From NCBI GenBank assembly GCA_009930445.1, contig RZYD01000199.1:1-5112 (forward strand): a stretch of DNA of 5,112 nt, written 5' to 3'. The DNA comes from Bacteroidia bacterium. Lineage in GTDB: Bacteria; Bacteroidota; Bacteroidia; Bacteroidales; BM520. The position numbers and the translations under genes were made by a program. The stretch's first letter is position 1. Every line of letters begins with the position of its first letter. The notes under the pieces were generated by a model, which was given only the letters and a program-made list of their open reading frames with translations, was not told where the DNA came from and made no database searches. Positions 1 to 5,112 of this stretch are shown piece after piece.

Positions 1-1275
1 AGCGATGAAAGATATTCTGCATACGTCACTATTTTGCATGAAGAATTAATTCCTGCCATGGGCTGTACAGAACCCATTGCCATTGCGTATGCTGCTGCTA
101 TGGCACGGAAAATTCTGGGAAAAACTCCCGGGAAGGTTGTAATTGAAGCCAGTGAAAATATTATTAAAAATGTGAAAAGCGTTGTTGTTCCCAATACCGG
201 CAAACTTAAAGGTATTGAGGCCGCTGCTGCTGCAGGAATTGTTGCCGGCGACGCGGATAAAGTACTGGAGGTAATCTCCAGGGTTGCGGACGAGAAAAAA
301 AAAGAAATTGCAACGTTTCTTAAGGAGACAGAAATCACGGTTCAAACCGCTAAAAGTGACCTTATTTTTGATCTTATTGTGCATGTTTATTGTGGTGATG
401 AATGTGCTGCGGTTCAGATTTCTCATTATCATACAAATATTACAAAAGTAACAAAGAATAACGAAACCGTACTCCATAACGCGCATTGTGACGACCTGAA
501 TACAGCTCAAGCGACCGATCGCTCCTTCATGAAAGTGGAAGATATTATCGACTTTGCGGAAACTGTAGAGATTGATGAGGTCAGAGAAGTATTAGAGCGC
601 CAGATAGCGTTTAACACAGCCATTGCAAAAGAGGGTATTAGAAACGACTGGGGGGCCAACGTAGGATCGACGCTGTTGAAAGCCTGGGGTGACGACGACG
701 TGAAGGTTCGTGCCAAGGCCATGGCTGCTGCGGGCTCCGATGCCCGCATGGGTGGATGCGAATTGCCGGTAATCATCGTTTCAGGAAGCGGGAATCAGGG
801 GCTTACTGCTTCTCTGCCCGTGATTGAGTATGCGAAAGAGCTCAACGTAGATCAAGACAAACTCTATCGTGCACTCCTGGTATCAAATCTTGTAACAATA
901 CATCAAAAAACAGGTATTGGTCGTCTCTCTGCATATTGCGGAGCCATTTGTGCCGGAGTGGGTGCCGGAGCAGGTATTACATGGATCTGTGGCGGTGGAT
1001 TTAAAGAAGTGGCCCATACCATTGTTAATGCGTTAGCCATTGTTTCAGGCATTATTTGCGACGGGGCCAAACCATCCTGCGCCGGTAAAATCGCAACTGC
1101 GGTGGAAGCCGGTATCCTGGGTTATCATTTGTACAAAAATGGCCAGCAGTTCTACGGTGGAGAGGGAATCATTGTGAAAGGCGTTGAAAATACCATCCGT
1201 AACATTGGACGTTTGGGCAGCGTAGGTATGCGCGAAACCGATAAAGAGATTATCCGGATTATGATGGGCAAATAG
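1..1275 (+). CDS. L-cysteine desulfidase / serine dehydratase-alpha family protein (CyuA/YhaM-like, UPF0597), 5' partial
   Basis: Members of this family are [4Fe-4S] enzymes that remove sulfide and ammonia from L-cysteine to give pyruvate in the cytoplasm; relatives are annotated as L-serine ammonia-lyase alpha subunits. The frame is open from base 1, giving 424 visible residues against about 430-440 for the family, so only a few N-terminal residues are missing. Seen directly: GCTEP with its Cys at visible residue 22 (bases 64-66), the position of the proposed catalytic Cys; a glycine-rich SGSGNQG at 781-801; and three Cys at bases 937-939, 1057-1059 and 1078-1080. Their spacing of 40 and 7 residues agrees with the cluster ligands I recall for the Methanocaldococcus jannaschii enzyme (Cys282, Cys322, Cys329). 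The TTG at 34 is not a credible start, because SDERYSAYVTIL before it continues the family's N-terminal helix. A run of nine A lies at 295-303. Family membership is firm; cysteine versus serine as substrate is inference. Confidence 0.9.
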   Translation, partial: SDERYSAYVTILHEELIPAMGCTEPIAIAYAAAMARKILGKTPGKVVIEASENIIKNVKSVVVPNTGKLKGIEAAAAAGIVAGDADKVLEVISRVADEKKKEIATFLKETEITVQTAKSDLIFDLIVHVYCGDECAAVQISHYHTNITKVTKNNETVLHNAHCDDLNTAQATDRSFMKVEDIIDFAETVEIDEVREVLERQIAFNTAIAKEGIRNDWGANVGSTLLKAWGDDDVKVRAKAMAAAGSDARMGGCELPVIIVSGSGNQGLTASLPVIEYAKELNVDQDKLYRALLVSNLVTIHQKTGIGRLSAYCGAICAGVGAGAGITWICGGGFKEVAHTIVNALAIVSGIICDGAKPSCAGKIATAVEAGILGYHLYKNGQQFYGGEGIIVKGVENTIRNIGRLGSVGMRETDKEIIRIMMGK

Positions 1276-1303
1276 TCAACAAGGTTGCCGGAGTGTTATA
1301 AAC

Positions 1304-1320
1304 AACAGGAACAGCCTGTT
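1304..1320 (+). terminator. Weak hairpin after the desulfidase gene, doubtful terminator
   Basis: A 6-bp perfect stem (AACAGG/CCTGTT) with the 5-base loop AACAG starts 28 bases after the TAG stop. It is followed by TGATCTC rather than a T-run, so it lacks the second half of an intrinsic terminator. It may be a transcript 3'-end stabiliser or a chance pairing. No better candidate lies between the stop and the next promoter. Confidence 0.2.
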
Positions 1321-1507
1321 TGATCTCAAAAAAAAGAATAACCTAACTTTCATGAGCGCTGTACCACGAAAAGGCGGTTATGACGCTCTTTAGCTTCTGG
1401 CGGATTATTAGGTGTTTACAACAACGAAAACAAAAGAAACCCCAAGAATTTTGTAAAATAATATAAAATTAATGGTTGAAAAATTAACCTATACGCTGAT
1501 GTTGTAT

Positions 1508-1517
1508 TACAAATGTA
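1508..1517. promoter_or_regulatory. Cop-box-like palindrome TACAAATGTA upstream of the copper-receptor operon
   Basis: The sequence is an exact match to TACANNTGTA, the operator core bound by CopY-type copper repressors and closely related to BlaI/MecI operators (established for Firmicutes). It lies 34 bases upstream of the -7 box at 1552, about 50 bases before the expected transcription start, where a regulator could act. What makes it notable is the match of operator type to the downstream gene, a putative copper receptor. No regulator gene is visible in the window, and a 10-mer in AT-rich DNA can arise by chance, so the assignment is inference. Confidence 0.35.
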
Positions 1518-1551
1518 TAGAAATTATCCTACTTCCAACGAAAATGTTTCA

Positions 1552-1559
1552 TACTTTTG
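1552..1559 (+). promoter_or_regulatory. Bacteroidota-type -7 promoter box (TACTTTTG) for the receptor operon
   Basis: TACTTTTG matches the TAnnTTTG consensus of the Bacteroidota primary sigma factor exactly and ends 18 bases before the ATG at 1578. This implies a short 5' leader of roughly 10-15 bases. No clear TTTG -33 element lies 19-21 bases upstream (the region reads TTATCCTAC), so the promoter may be weak or need an activator. The leader has no Shine-Dalgarno sequence, as is common in this phylum. Confidence 0.6.
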
Positions 1560-1577
1560 TAAAAAGCAGTATTTCTT

Positions 1578-3704
1578 ATGTTTCAGAAAATTTTTTTATA
1601 TGGAATTCTTTCGCTCCTTTTTCTTTGGGGGAAAGCGCAAACCCCTGAAGCTGATACTGCAATTTTACTCCACGGGGTTGAAATAGAAGCACCTTCGGAA
1701 CACCCGTATGCCCGTCCGGTTAACCTGATTACCCGAAGTGAGCTGGAACAAATACCCTCCACCGATCCCGGAAAAATTCTAACCACTATTCCCAACGTGA
1801 GTGGCGTCAGAAAAGGGCCGGCTATCCTTGATCCGGTAGTCAGAGGTTTTCGTTCGGGTCAACTCAATGTACAGCTTAATGGAGGAATGTTGATTGAAGG
1901 TGGATGTCCGAACCGCATGGATCCTACCTCATCCCATATCGCCCCGGAACAATTACAAACCATCCAGGTTCTCAAAGGGCCTTTTGCCCTGCGCTACGGA
2001 CCAAATATGGGCGGAGTGGTCAGGATGCTTACAAAAAAACCCGCTTTTGCCTCTACGCCAGGTTTTAATGCCCGATTAACCCAACGCTTCGAAAATAACT
2101 GGCCCGGAAACAGCGAGGCCATTGAAGCCGGATACGCAACTCAACATTTTAGTGGAAATCTTCATGCAGGCCAAAGTAAATATGGCAATTATACCTCCGG
2201 AAGTGGAGAAAGCATTAATTCGGCATACAATAAATACCACTATGGAGCGGCCATTGCACTTCAAAACAACACAAAGCATACCCTTACCCTTTCGGCCGAC
2301 GGAAGTCATGGATTTAATGTTCACTATCCTGCCCTATCTATGGATGAACGTACCGATGATACCTATTTCAGTTTGTTGGAATATTCGATAGTTCAAAAAA
2401 ACAAGCCGATAGAAAAACTTTCGGTTAGCCTGTGGCATTCCACCGTACACCATGTCATGGATAATAAAGAACGACCATTCAGCGATACCACCGTGGCGAT
2501 ATCGGATATCCATACTTCAGCACAGGGATACAGAATTGAAGCCGCATCCACAATCAAAGGCATCAAGGCCTACCTGGGCAGTGATGGGTTCTACATCACC
2601 AAAGACGGCCAGCGAATAAAAACCATGATTCTTCAGCCACCTGTAAATGGAGAAATACCGGACAAAGCGGAGGCCCTATGGAATAATGCAAATACACTGA
2701 ATGCTGGAATTTTCACCGAACTCTCGAAACGTAACGCGGATTGGTTCTGGATGCTGGCCGCACGGTTCGACTATAATTACGCAGCCTCAGGTGATATTCT
2801 GGTGATGCGGCCTGGAACACCTGAACCCTATGCCGTAACGGCAGAAAACACGATTAGCAACTTTTTGAACTGGAGCACCAGTGCAGGCATTACCCGTTTT
2901 TTTAATCACGACCTCTCTTTGGGTCTCTCACTAGGACGCGCCATGCGTAGCCCCGATATGACCGAACGGTTTATTATCATGCTCCCCGTGGGCTATGACG
3001 CTTTTGATTACCTGGGAAATCCAGCACTCCTTCCTGAAATCAATTACGAGGCCGATCTGACAATTAACAAACAGGGGCCAAAAGGAGACAAGCTATCGGG
3101 TGGCGTCTTTTTCTCCTATGTAAAAAACTATATCACGGCCAACCGTATTCCGGAAAAACCCCTGACAGCAGATGTATTAGGGGTAAAACAGTTTATAAAT
3201 GGTGAAGCCGCTTTCCTGCGCGGATTTGAAGCCACCTTTTGTACACACAAAAACCGACTGATCGGGGTGAATTGGTATGCAGCCATTACCTTTGGTACTA
3301 TCCGTAATGCTGAACAAACCCTAATCAATTCTTATGGCCAGGTAACAGGAACAACACGGCTCACCACCGATGCCCTACCCGAAATTCCACCCTTCGAAAC
3401 TACACTCAACCTCTCCGTACCTCAAAGAATAAAAAACTTTACTCCCATTCTCTCATTACGCTATGTAGCAGCACAAAAACATATTAGCCGTGCCTATTAT
3501 GAACAGGAAACCCCGGGTTTCCTGCTGATTAATCTCTTTGCAAGGCTAAAACCCACTAAAGAAATAACGATTAACGCCGGGGTCAATAATCTGCTCGACA
3601 CCGGGTATTATGAACACCTGAACCGACGTGTTATCGGCTCCACAGTTAATCTGCCCGAACCGGGAAGGGTGCTGTTTGTACAAATAATATTCAATTGGAA
3701 ATGA
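1578..3704 (+). CDS. TonB-dependent outer-membrane receptor, OprC/NosA-like putative copper receptor
   Basis: This 708-residue protein is predicted to import copper or a copper complex through the outer membrane, powered by TonB-ExbBD. Residues 1-20 form a signal peptide (cleavage likely after GKA). A short TonB-box region follows at about 25-38, the plug spans about 48-155 (VRGF 88-91, VLKGP 131-135, RYGPNMGG 139-146), and the rest is beta-barrel, with RSPDMTERF at 457-465 and VNNLLD near the C-terminus. The key sign is CPNRM, giving C110-x3-M114, plus H292-x-M294. In Pseudomonas OprC the CxxxM-HxM set binds copper; I recall C143, M147, H323 and M325, a separation of 180 residues against 182 here. 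Length (OprC is about 720) and the RSPDMTER segment also fit. The only mature-chain cysteines I see are C110 and C555. The carboxypeptidase-D-like N-terminal domain common in Bacteroidota SusC-type receptors is absent. The stop overlaps the next start. TonB receptor: near certain; copper as substrate: probable. Confidence 0.93.
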   Translation: MFQKIFLYGILSLLFLWGKAQTPEADTAILLHGVEIEAPSEHPYARPVNLITRSELEQIPSTDPGKILTTIPNVSGVRKGPAILDPVVRGFRSGQLNVQLNGGMLIEGGCPNRMDPTSSHIAPEQLQTIQVLKGPFALRYGPNMGGVVRMLTKKPAFASTPGFNARLTQRFENNWPGNSEAIEAGYATQHFSGNLHAGQSKYGNYTSGSGESINSAYNKYHYGAAIALQNNTKHTLTLSADGSHGFNVHYPALSMDERTDDTYFSLLEYSIVQKNKPIEKLSVSLWHSTVHHVMDNKERPFSDTTVAISDIHTSAQGYRIEAASTIKGIKAYLGSDGFYITKDGQRIKTMILQPPVNGEIPDKAEALWNNANTLNAGIFTELSKRNADWFWMLAARFDYNYAASGDILVMRPGTPEPYAVTAENTISNFLNWSTSAGITRFFNHDLSLGLSLGRAMRSPDMTERFIIMLPVGYDAFDYLGNPALLPEINYEADLTINKQGPKGDKLSGGVFFSYVKNYITANRIPEKPLTADVLGVKQFINGEAAFLRGFEATFCTHKNRLIGVNWYAAITFGTIRNAEQTLINSYGQVTGTTRLTTDALPEIPPFETTLNLSVPQRIKNFTPILSLRYVAAQKHISRAYYEQETPGFLLINLFARLKPTKEITINAGVNNLLDTGYYEHLNRRVIGSTVNLPEPGRVLFVQIIFNWK

Positions 3705-4072
3705 AAAAATTAAACCTTGTTTTGCTCCTTTTCGTCTTGCTTTCCGGTTGCAATAAATCGCCGGAAATGCATCACGTAACCTATGAGGCAAGCGAGGCCG
3801 TCTCCACATTACATATCAGCTATAAAAACCCTGATGGCGACCTCATTTCCGTAAATCCAATATTTAACAGCAGCGAAGATCTCTGGGCCGTGGAAGGAAT
3901 CTTCCCGGAAGGAGAAATAGTATATATTTCAGCTACCTACGATGAAGAAGGCGGCACACAGCGAATTCGCATTCTGCTCGATGGTAAAACACTCAAACAA
4001 GCCGAATCGCGATATCAGCCCGGTGAAGAGGGTAGAGTTACACTCGCTGGCGTTGTGCCCTGGTCAAAATAA
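3701..4072 (+). CDS. Small lipoprotein with MmpS-like beta-sandwich pattern, coupled to the copper receptor
   Basis: This 123-residue protein has an N-terminal signal MKKLNLVLLLFVLLSGC with a lipobox LSGC, so C17 should be the lipidated residue. It is probably anchored to the outer or inner membrane facing the periplasm; no clear Bacteroidota surface-export signal (acidic run after Cys) is seen. Residues 26-116 show a pattern typical of MmpS-like domains: VTYEA, ISYKNPDG, a central W62, VYISATYDEEGG, IRILLDGKTLKQAES, then a final VTLAGVV strand. A Met-His-His at 23-25 could bind metal. The ATG at 3701 overlaps the receptor stop (ATGA), giving translational coupling; the TTG six bases earlier is not needed and would add two residues before a normal MKK start. 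A GGAA lies just upstream inside the receptor gene. Function is unknown; a copper-handling or receptor-accessory role is inferred from the coupling only. Confidence 0.85.
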   Translation: MKKLNLVLLLFVLLSGCNKSPEMHHVTYEASEAVSTLHISYKNPDGDLISVNPIFNSSEDLWAVEGIFPEGEIVYISATYDEEGGTQRIRILLDGKTLKQAESRYQPGEEGRVTLAGVVPWSK

Positions 4073-4249
4073 TTGCCACCTTCATTGTGCTTCTTTTCAT
4101 TAGAAAAAGCCCCCTTTCATCGCGACGCTTCAGGCCTGCAGTACCCCAATAAATCTTTATCAACGGCTTGACTTAACATAAAAATAAGCCATCCCTTCTA
4201 ACATTTTATCGTCTAAAACGTTATCATAATATTAAATATATAAACGAAC

Positions 4250-4267
4250 ATATATAGTTGTATATAT
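4250..4267. repeat. Inverted repeat ATATATA-GTTG-TATATAT upstream of the AhpD-like gene
   Basis: This is a perfect 7-bp inverted repeat with a 4-base spacer. The AT continues to 4271. It overlaps TATAGTTG (4253-4260), a one-mismatch version of the Bacteroidota -7 box, so it may mark the promoter of the AhpD-like gene with a roughly 60-base leader. It could equally be low-complexity AT-rich DNA, because alternating TA is self-complementary by nature. Confidence 0.3.
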
Positions 4268-4287
4268 ATAATTAAATTGCATTCATA

Positions 4288-4327
4288 CAACGAAATAAAA
4301 CAATTAGAAACAATATAAAACGATTGA
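4288..4327 (+). repeat. 10-bp-phased AAACRAT repeats abutting the AhpD-like start
   Basis: AAACAAT begins at 4298 and again at 4308, and AAACGAT begins at 4318, exactly 10 bases apart. A weaker fourth unit, CAACGAA, begins in phase at 4288. The last repeat unit ends three bases before the ATG at 4331. One-turn phasing places the same face on one side of the helix. This could be a site for a cooperatively binding regulator, an intrinsically bent element, or an A-rich unstructured leader that helps ribosome entry in the absence of a Shine-Dalgarno sequence. The repeat itself is seen directly; any role is inference. Confidence 0.45.
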
Positions 4328-4330
4328 TTT

Positions 4331-4672
4331 ATGACAAACTACAAAGAACAAGCACAAAACGTTTTTGCCTATATTGGGCAACTGTCAAAAGAGAACCCGA
4401 AAATTGCAGAAGGGTTCGTTACGATGCATAAAGCCACGGGAGAAGACAAAAGCCTGTCGCGCAAGCATAAAGAATTAATTGCATTAGGTATTTCCATAGT
4501 GATTCGTTGCGAAGGTTGCATTGCTTGCCATGTGCAAGGGGCAATTGAAGCAGGAGCGACAAAAGATGAAATGGATGAAACGATCGGTGTTGCTGTGGTT
4601 ATGGGGGGAGGACCTTCCCTGGTATACGGCGACAAAGCCTCGAAAGCAATAAAGGAAATGATGCAAAGCTAA
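4331..4672 (+). CDS. AhpD-like carboxymuconolactone decarboxylase family protein
   Basis: This is a 113-residue single-domain protein of the CMD/AhpD family, full length for the small all-alpha members, which act as cytoplasmic oligomers. The redox motif is complete: E48, C60, C63 and H67 keep the E-x11-C-x2-C-x3-H spacing of Mycobacterium AhpD (Glu118, Cys130, Cys133, His137), where the two cysteines and a proton relay give alkyl hydroperoxidase and thiol-disulfide activity. An additional C66 directly precedes H67 (RCEGCIACHV), a form I recognise from the short AhpD-like subgroup. The downstream pattern GAIEAGATKDEMDETIGVAV is also typical. There is no ring-opening decarboxylase context. The ATG at 4331 is preceded by A-rich DNA without a Shine-Dalgarno sequence. 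The gene stands alone: no ahpC is beside it and a terminator follows. Family is firm; the physiological substrate and the electron donor are unknown. Confidence 0.93.
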   Translation: MTNYKEQAQNVFAYIGQLSKENPKIAEGFVTMHKATGEDKSLSRKHKELIALGISIVIRCEGCIACHVQGAIEAGATKDEMDETIGVAVVMGGGPSLVYGDKASKAIKEMMQS

Positions 4673-4690
4673 AACATCCGTTCTTATAAC

Positions 4691-4728
4691 AAAGCGGCTA
4701 TCCATAAAACGGAGATGCCGCTTTTTTT
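4691..4728 (+). terminator. Strong intrinsic terminator after the AhpD-like gene
   Basis: AAAGCGGC (4691-4698) pairs perfectly with GCCGCTTT (4717-4724), and an inner TCC/GGA pairing closes a 7-base loop. The stem runs into seven T (4722-4728). It starts 18 bases after the stop codon and ends the AhpD-like unit. It lacks a comparable T-tract on the opposite strand, so it acts in the + direction. Confidence 0.88.
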
Positions 4729-4938
4729 GTTTCTATTCATTCCTGAACATTAAATAACCGGTTCCTTATTAAAATCGCTGTGTGAGGAGTTCAAAGGCCT
4801 TCGGAGGTCAAAATAATCAATCCATTTCAATACAAAATCCTAACCCATAAAAAATCCAATAATCCTGTACGATATCCAAAAATCAGCCTCCGCTGGAAAA
4901 CCAGTCAGCTCCAGTTTCCCAAAAAAATACAAATTAAT

Positions 4939-4968
4939 TTTGATGTTAGTTAATATTAACTACCTTTG
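4939..4968 (+). promoter_or_regulatory. Bacteroidota-type promoter (TTTG ... TACCTTTG) for the gene at 5008
   Basis: TACCTTTG (4961-4968) is an exact TAnnTTTG -7 box, and TTTG at 4939-4942 lies 18 bases upstream, close to the usual -33 spacing. Transcription should begin near 4974, giving a leader of about 34 bases. This is the best-formed promoter in the window. Its spacer is almost filled by the 16-bp palindrome listed next, which implies repression by a bound regulator. Confidence 0.75.
4947..4962. promoter_or_regulatory. Perfect 16-bp palindrome TAGTTAATATTAACTA, likely operator
   Basis: The 16 bases are identical to their reverse complement. With a one-base mismatch, a further G/C pair (4945/4964) extends the symmetry. 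The site lies between the -33 and -7 boxes and covers the TA of the -7 box, so a dimeric protein bound here would block RNA polymerase. Length, AT-rich core and position fit operators of MarR-family (or TetR-family) winged-helix or helix-turn-helix repressors; the family assignment is inference and no regulator gene is visible. Confidence 0.6.
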
Positions 4969-4995
4969 TGCGCTGAAAAACATGTAAAACAAAAA

Positions 4996-5000
4996 AAGGA
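4996..5000 (+). promoter_or_regulatory. Shine-Dalgarno-like AAGGA before the gene at 5008
   Basis: AAGGA ends 7 bases before the ATG at 5008, a normal spacing. It is the only well-placed purine-rich ribosome site seen before a gene in this window, the others starting from A/T-rich leaders or by coupling, and it supports the choice of 5008 as the start. Confidence 0.5.
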
Positions 5001-5007
5001 AAAAAAC

Positions 5008-5112
5008 ATGAAACTGGTCAACGTACTTAAAATAATCGGATTTGTGGGTACCCTTTTAACCTCCATCCCGCTGTTTGCACTCTACATCAAAGGCATCAAA
5101 CCGGGAAACCCA
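5008..5112 (+). CDS. Unidentified membrane-anchored or secreted protein, 3' partial
   Basis: Only 35 codons are visible before the window ends. The protein begins MKLVNVLKIIGFVGTLL, and residues about 5-27 form a hydrophobic segment long enough for a membrane helix, followed by the basic KGIKPGN stretch. A basic K2, K8 and a later K-rich flank make topology ambiguous; no lipobox is present. This could be the first helix of a small integral membrane protein or an uncleaved signal anchor. I do not recognise the family from this fragment. The start is supported by the AAGGA ribosome site and the complete promoter with its palindromic operator-like element, so the gene is real and probably tightly controlled. 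Confidence 0.75.
   Translation, partial: MKLVNVLKIIGFVGTLLTSIPLFALYIKGIKPGNP

Larger units (their letters stand above)
1276..1577. other. Intergenic spacer between the desulfidase and the receptor operon
   Basis: This 302-base AT-rich stretch contains no convincing gene on either strand. It holds a weak hairpin (AACAGG 1304-1309, loop of 5, CCTGTT 1315-1320) that has no T-tract and so is at best a poor terminator for the upstream gene. A 5-bp GAGCG/CGCTC pairing also lies around 1353-1387. The right half holds the promoter elements of the receptor operon, listed separately. No recognisable riboswitch fold was seen by eye. Confidence 0.6.
4073..4330. other. AT-rich spacer before the AhpD-like gene
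   Basis: No gene is seen on either strand. No convincing intrinsic terminator follows the lipoprotein: GGCTT 4165-4169 can pair with AAGCC 4186-4190, but the loop is 16 bases and there is no T-tract. A perfect but loopless palindrome CAGGCCTG lies near 4132-4139. The right half (about 4190-4330) is strongly AT-rich and carries the inverted repeat and phased repeats listed separately. No exact TAnnTTTG box is present; TATAGTTG at 4253-4260 differs at one position. Confidence 0.5.
4729..5007. other. Intergenic spacer and promoter region before the last gene
   Basis: No gene is seen in about 280 bases. The spacer holds a near-repeat (GGAGTTCAAA 4786-4795 and GGAGGTCAAA 4803-4812, 9 of 10 identical, period 17), short palindromes AACCGGTT near 4757-4764 and AAGGCCTT near 4794-4801, and a small CTGG-AAAA-CCAG hairpin (4893-4904) without a T-tract. 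The final 75 bases contain the promoter, operator-like palindrome and ribosome site of the gene starting at 5008. Confidence 0.55.

Noticed and set aside
34..36. TTG as the start of the desulfidase gene
   Set aside because: The frame is open to base 1 and the residues upstream of it fit the family's N-terminal helix before GCTEP; the gene is cut by the window edge instead.
46..510. 154-residue open frame on the minus strand
   Set aside because: It is antisense to the conserved desulfidase, of low-complexity composition rich in Asn, Phe and Cys, and has no recognisable domain; a shadow frame.
2122..2391. 89-residue frame inside the receptor in another + frame
   Set aside because: It lies wholly within the receptor coding sequence and its product resembles no known fold.
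3695..3697. TTG as the start of the lipoprotein gene
   Set aside because: The ATG six bases downstream gives a standard MKK lipoprotein signal and a classical ATGA overlap with the receptor stop.
3546..3809. 87-residue minus-strand frame spanning the receptor-lipoprotein junction
   Set aside because: It is antisense to two well-supported genes, with no motif or promoter of its own.
4165..4190. GGCTT/AAGCC hairpin as terminator of the receptor-lipoprotein operon
   Set aside because: The stem is only 5 bp with a 16-base loop and no T-tract follows.
4168..4196. TTGACT as a sigma-70 -35 box in the spacer before the AhpD-like gene
   Set aside because: No TATAAT-like -10 follows at 16-18 bases, and the phylum's promoters use TTTG/TAnnTTTG instead.
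4893..4919. CTGG-AAAA-CCAG and GGAAA/TTTCC pairings as a structured RNA
   Set aside because: Stems are 4-5 bp, mutually exclusive in part, and lie upstream of the mapped promoter boxes with no adjacent gene end.

Overview
The window reads as chromosomal DNA from a member of the Bacteroidota. Three signs support this. Exact copies of the -7 promoter hexamer-like box TAnnTTTG sit before two genes (1552-1559, and 4961-4968 with a matching upstream TTTG). Most starts lack a Shine-Dalgarno sequence. Coding DNA is of moderate GC, separated by very AT-rich spacers. All recognisable genes lie on the + strand. I see no rRNA, tRNA, CRISPR array or insertion sequence.

Layout. (1) 1-1275: the nearly complete 3' part of an iron-sulfur L-cysteine desulfidase / serine dehydratase-alpha family enzyme (CyuA/YhaM, UPF0597), cut by the window's left edge. 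(2) 1276-1577: an AT-rich spacer holding a Bacteroidota-type -7 box and, about 35 bp upstream of it, a TACANNTGTA palindrome of the CopY/BlaI operator type. (3) 1578-4072: a two-gene, translationally coupled unit (ATGA overlap). The first gene is a TonB-dependent outer-membrane receptor carrying the CxxxM and HxM copper-binding motifs of the OprC/NosA copper receptors. The second is a small lipoprotein with an MmpS-like beta-sandwich pattern. (4) 4073-4330: a very AT-rich spacer with an ATATATA/TATATAT inverted repeat and three or four 10-bp-phased AAACRAT repeats running up to the next start. (5) 4331-4672: an AhpD-like carboxymuconolactone decarboxylase-family protein with its complete E-x11-C-x2-C-x3-H redox motif, closed by a strong intrinsic terminator (4691-4728). 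(6) 4729-5007: a spacer ending in a well-formed promoter with a perfect 16-bp palindrome lodged between and over its boxes. (7) 5008-5112: the first 35 codons of an unidentified membrane-anchored or secreted protein, cut by the right edge.

How the genes fit together. The receptor and lipoprotein are very likely one functional unit for copper (or a copper-complex) uptake across the outer membrane, possibly under copper-responsive control through the TACANNTGTA site. The desulfidase, the AhpD-like protein and the last gene look like separate transcription units. A shared theme of sulfur, copper and redox handling is suggestive, but the sequence does not prove it. The most interesting items are the receptor-lipoprotein pair with its putative cop-box, and the palindromic operator in the last promoter.
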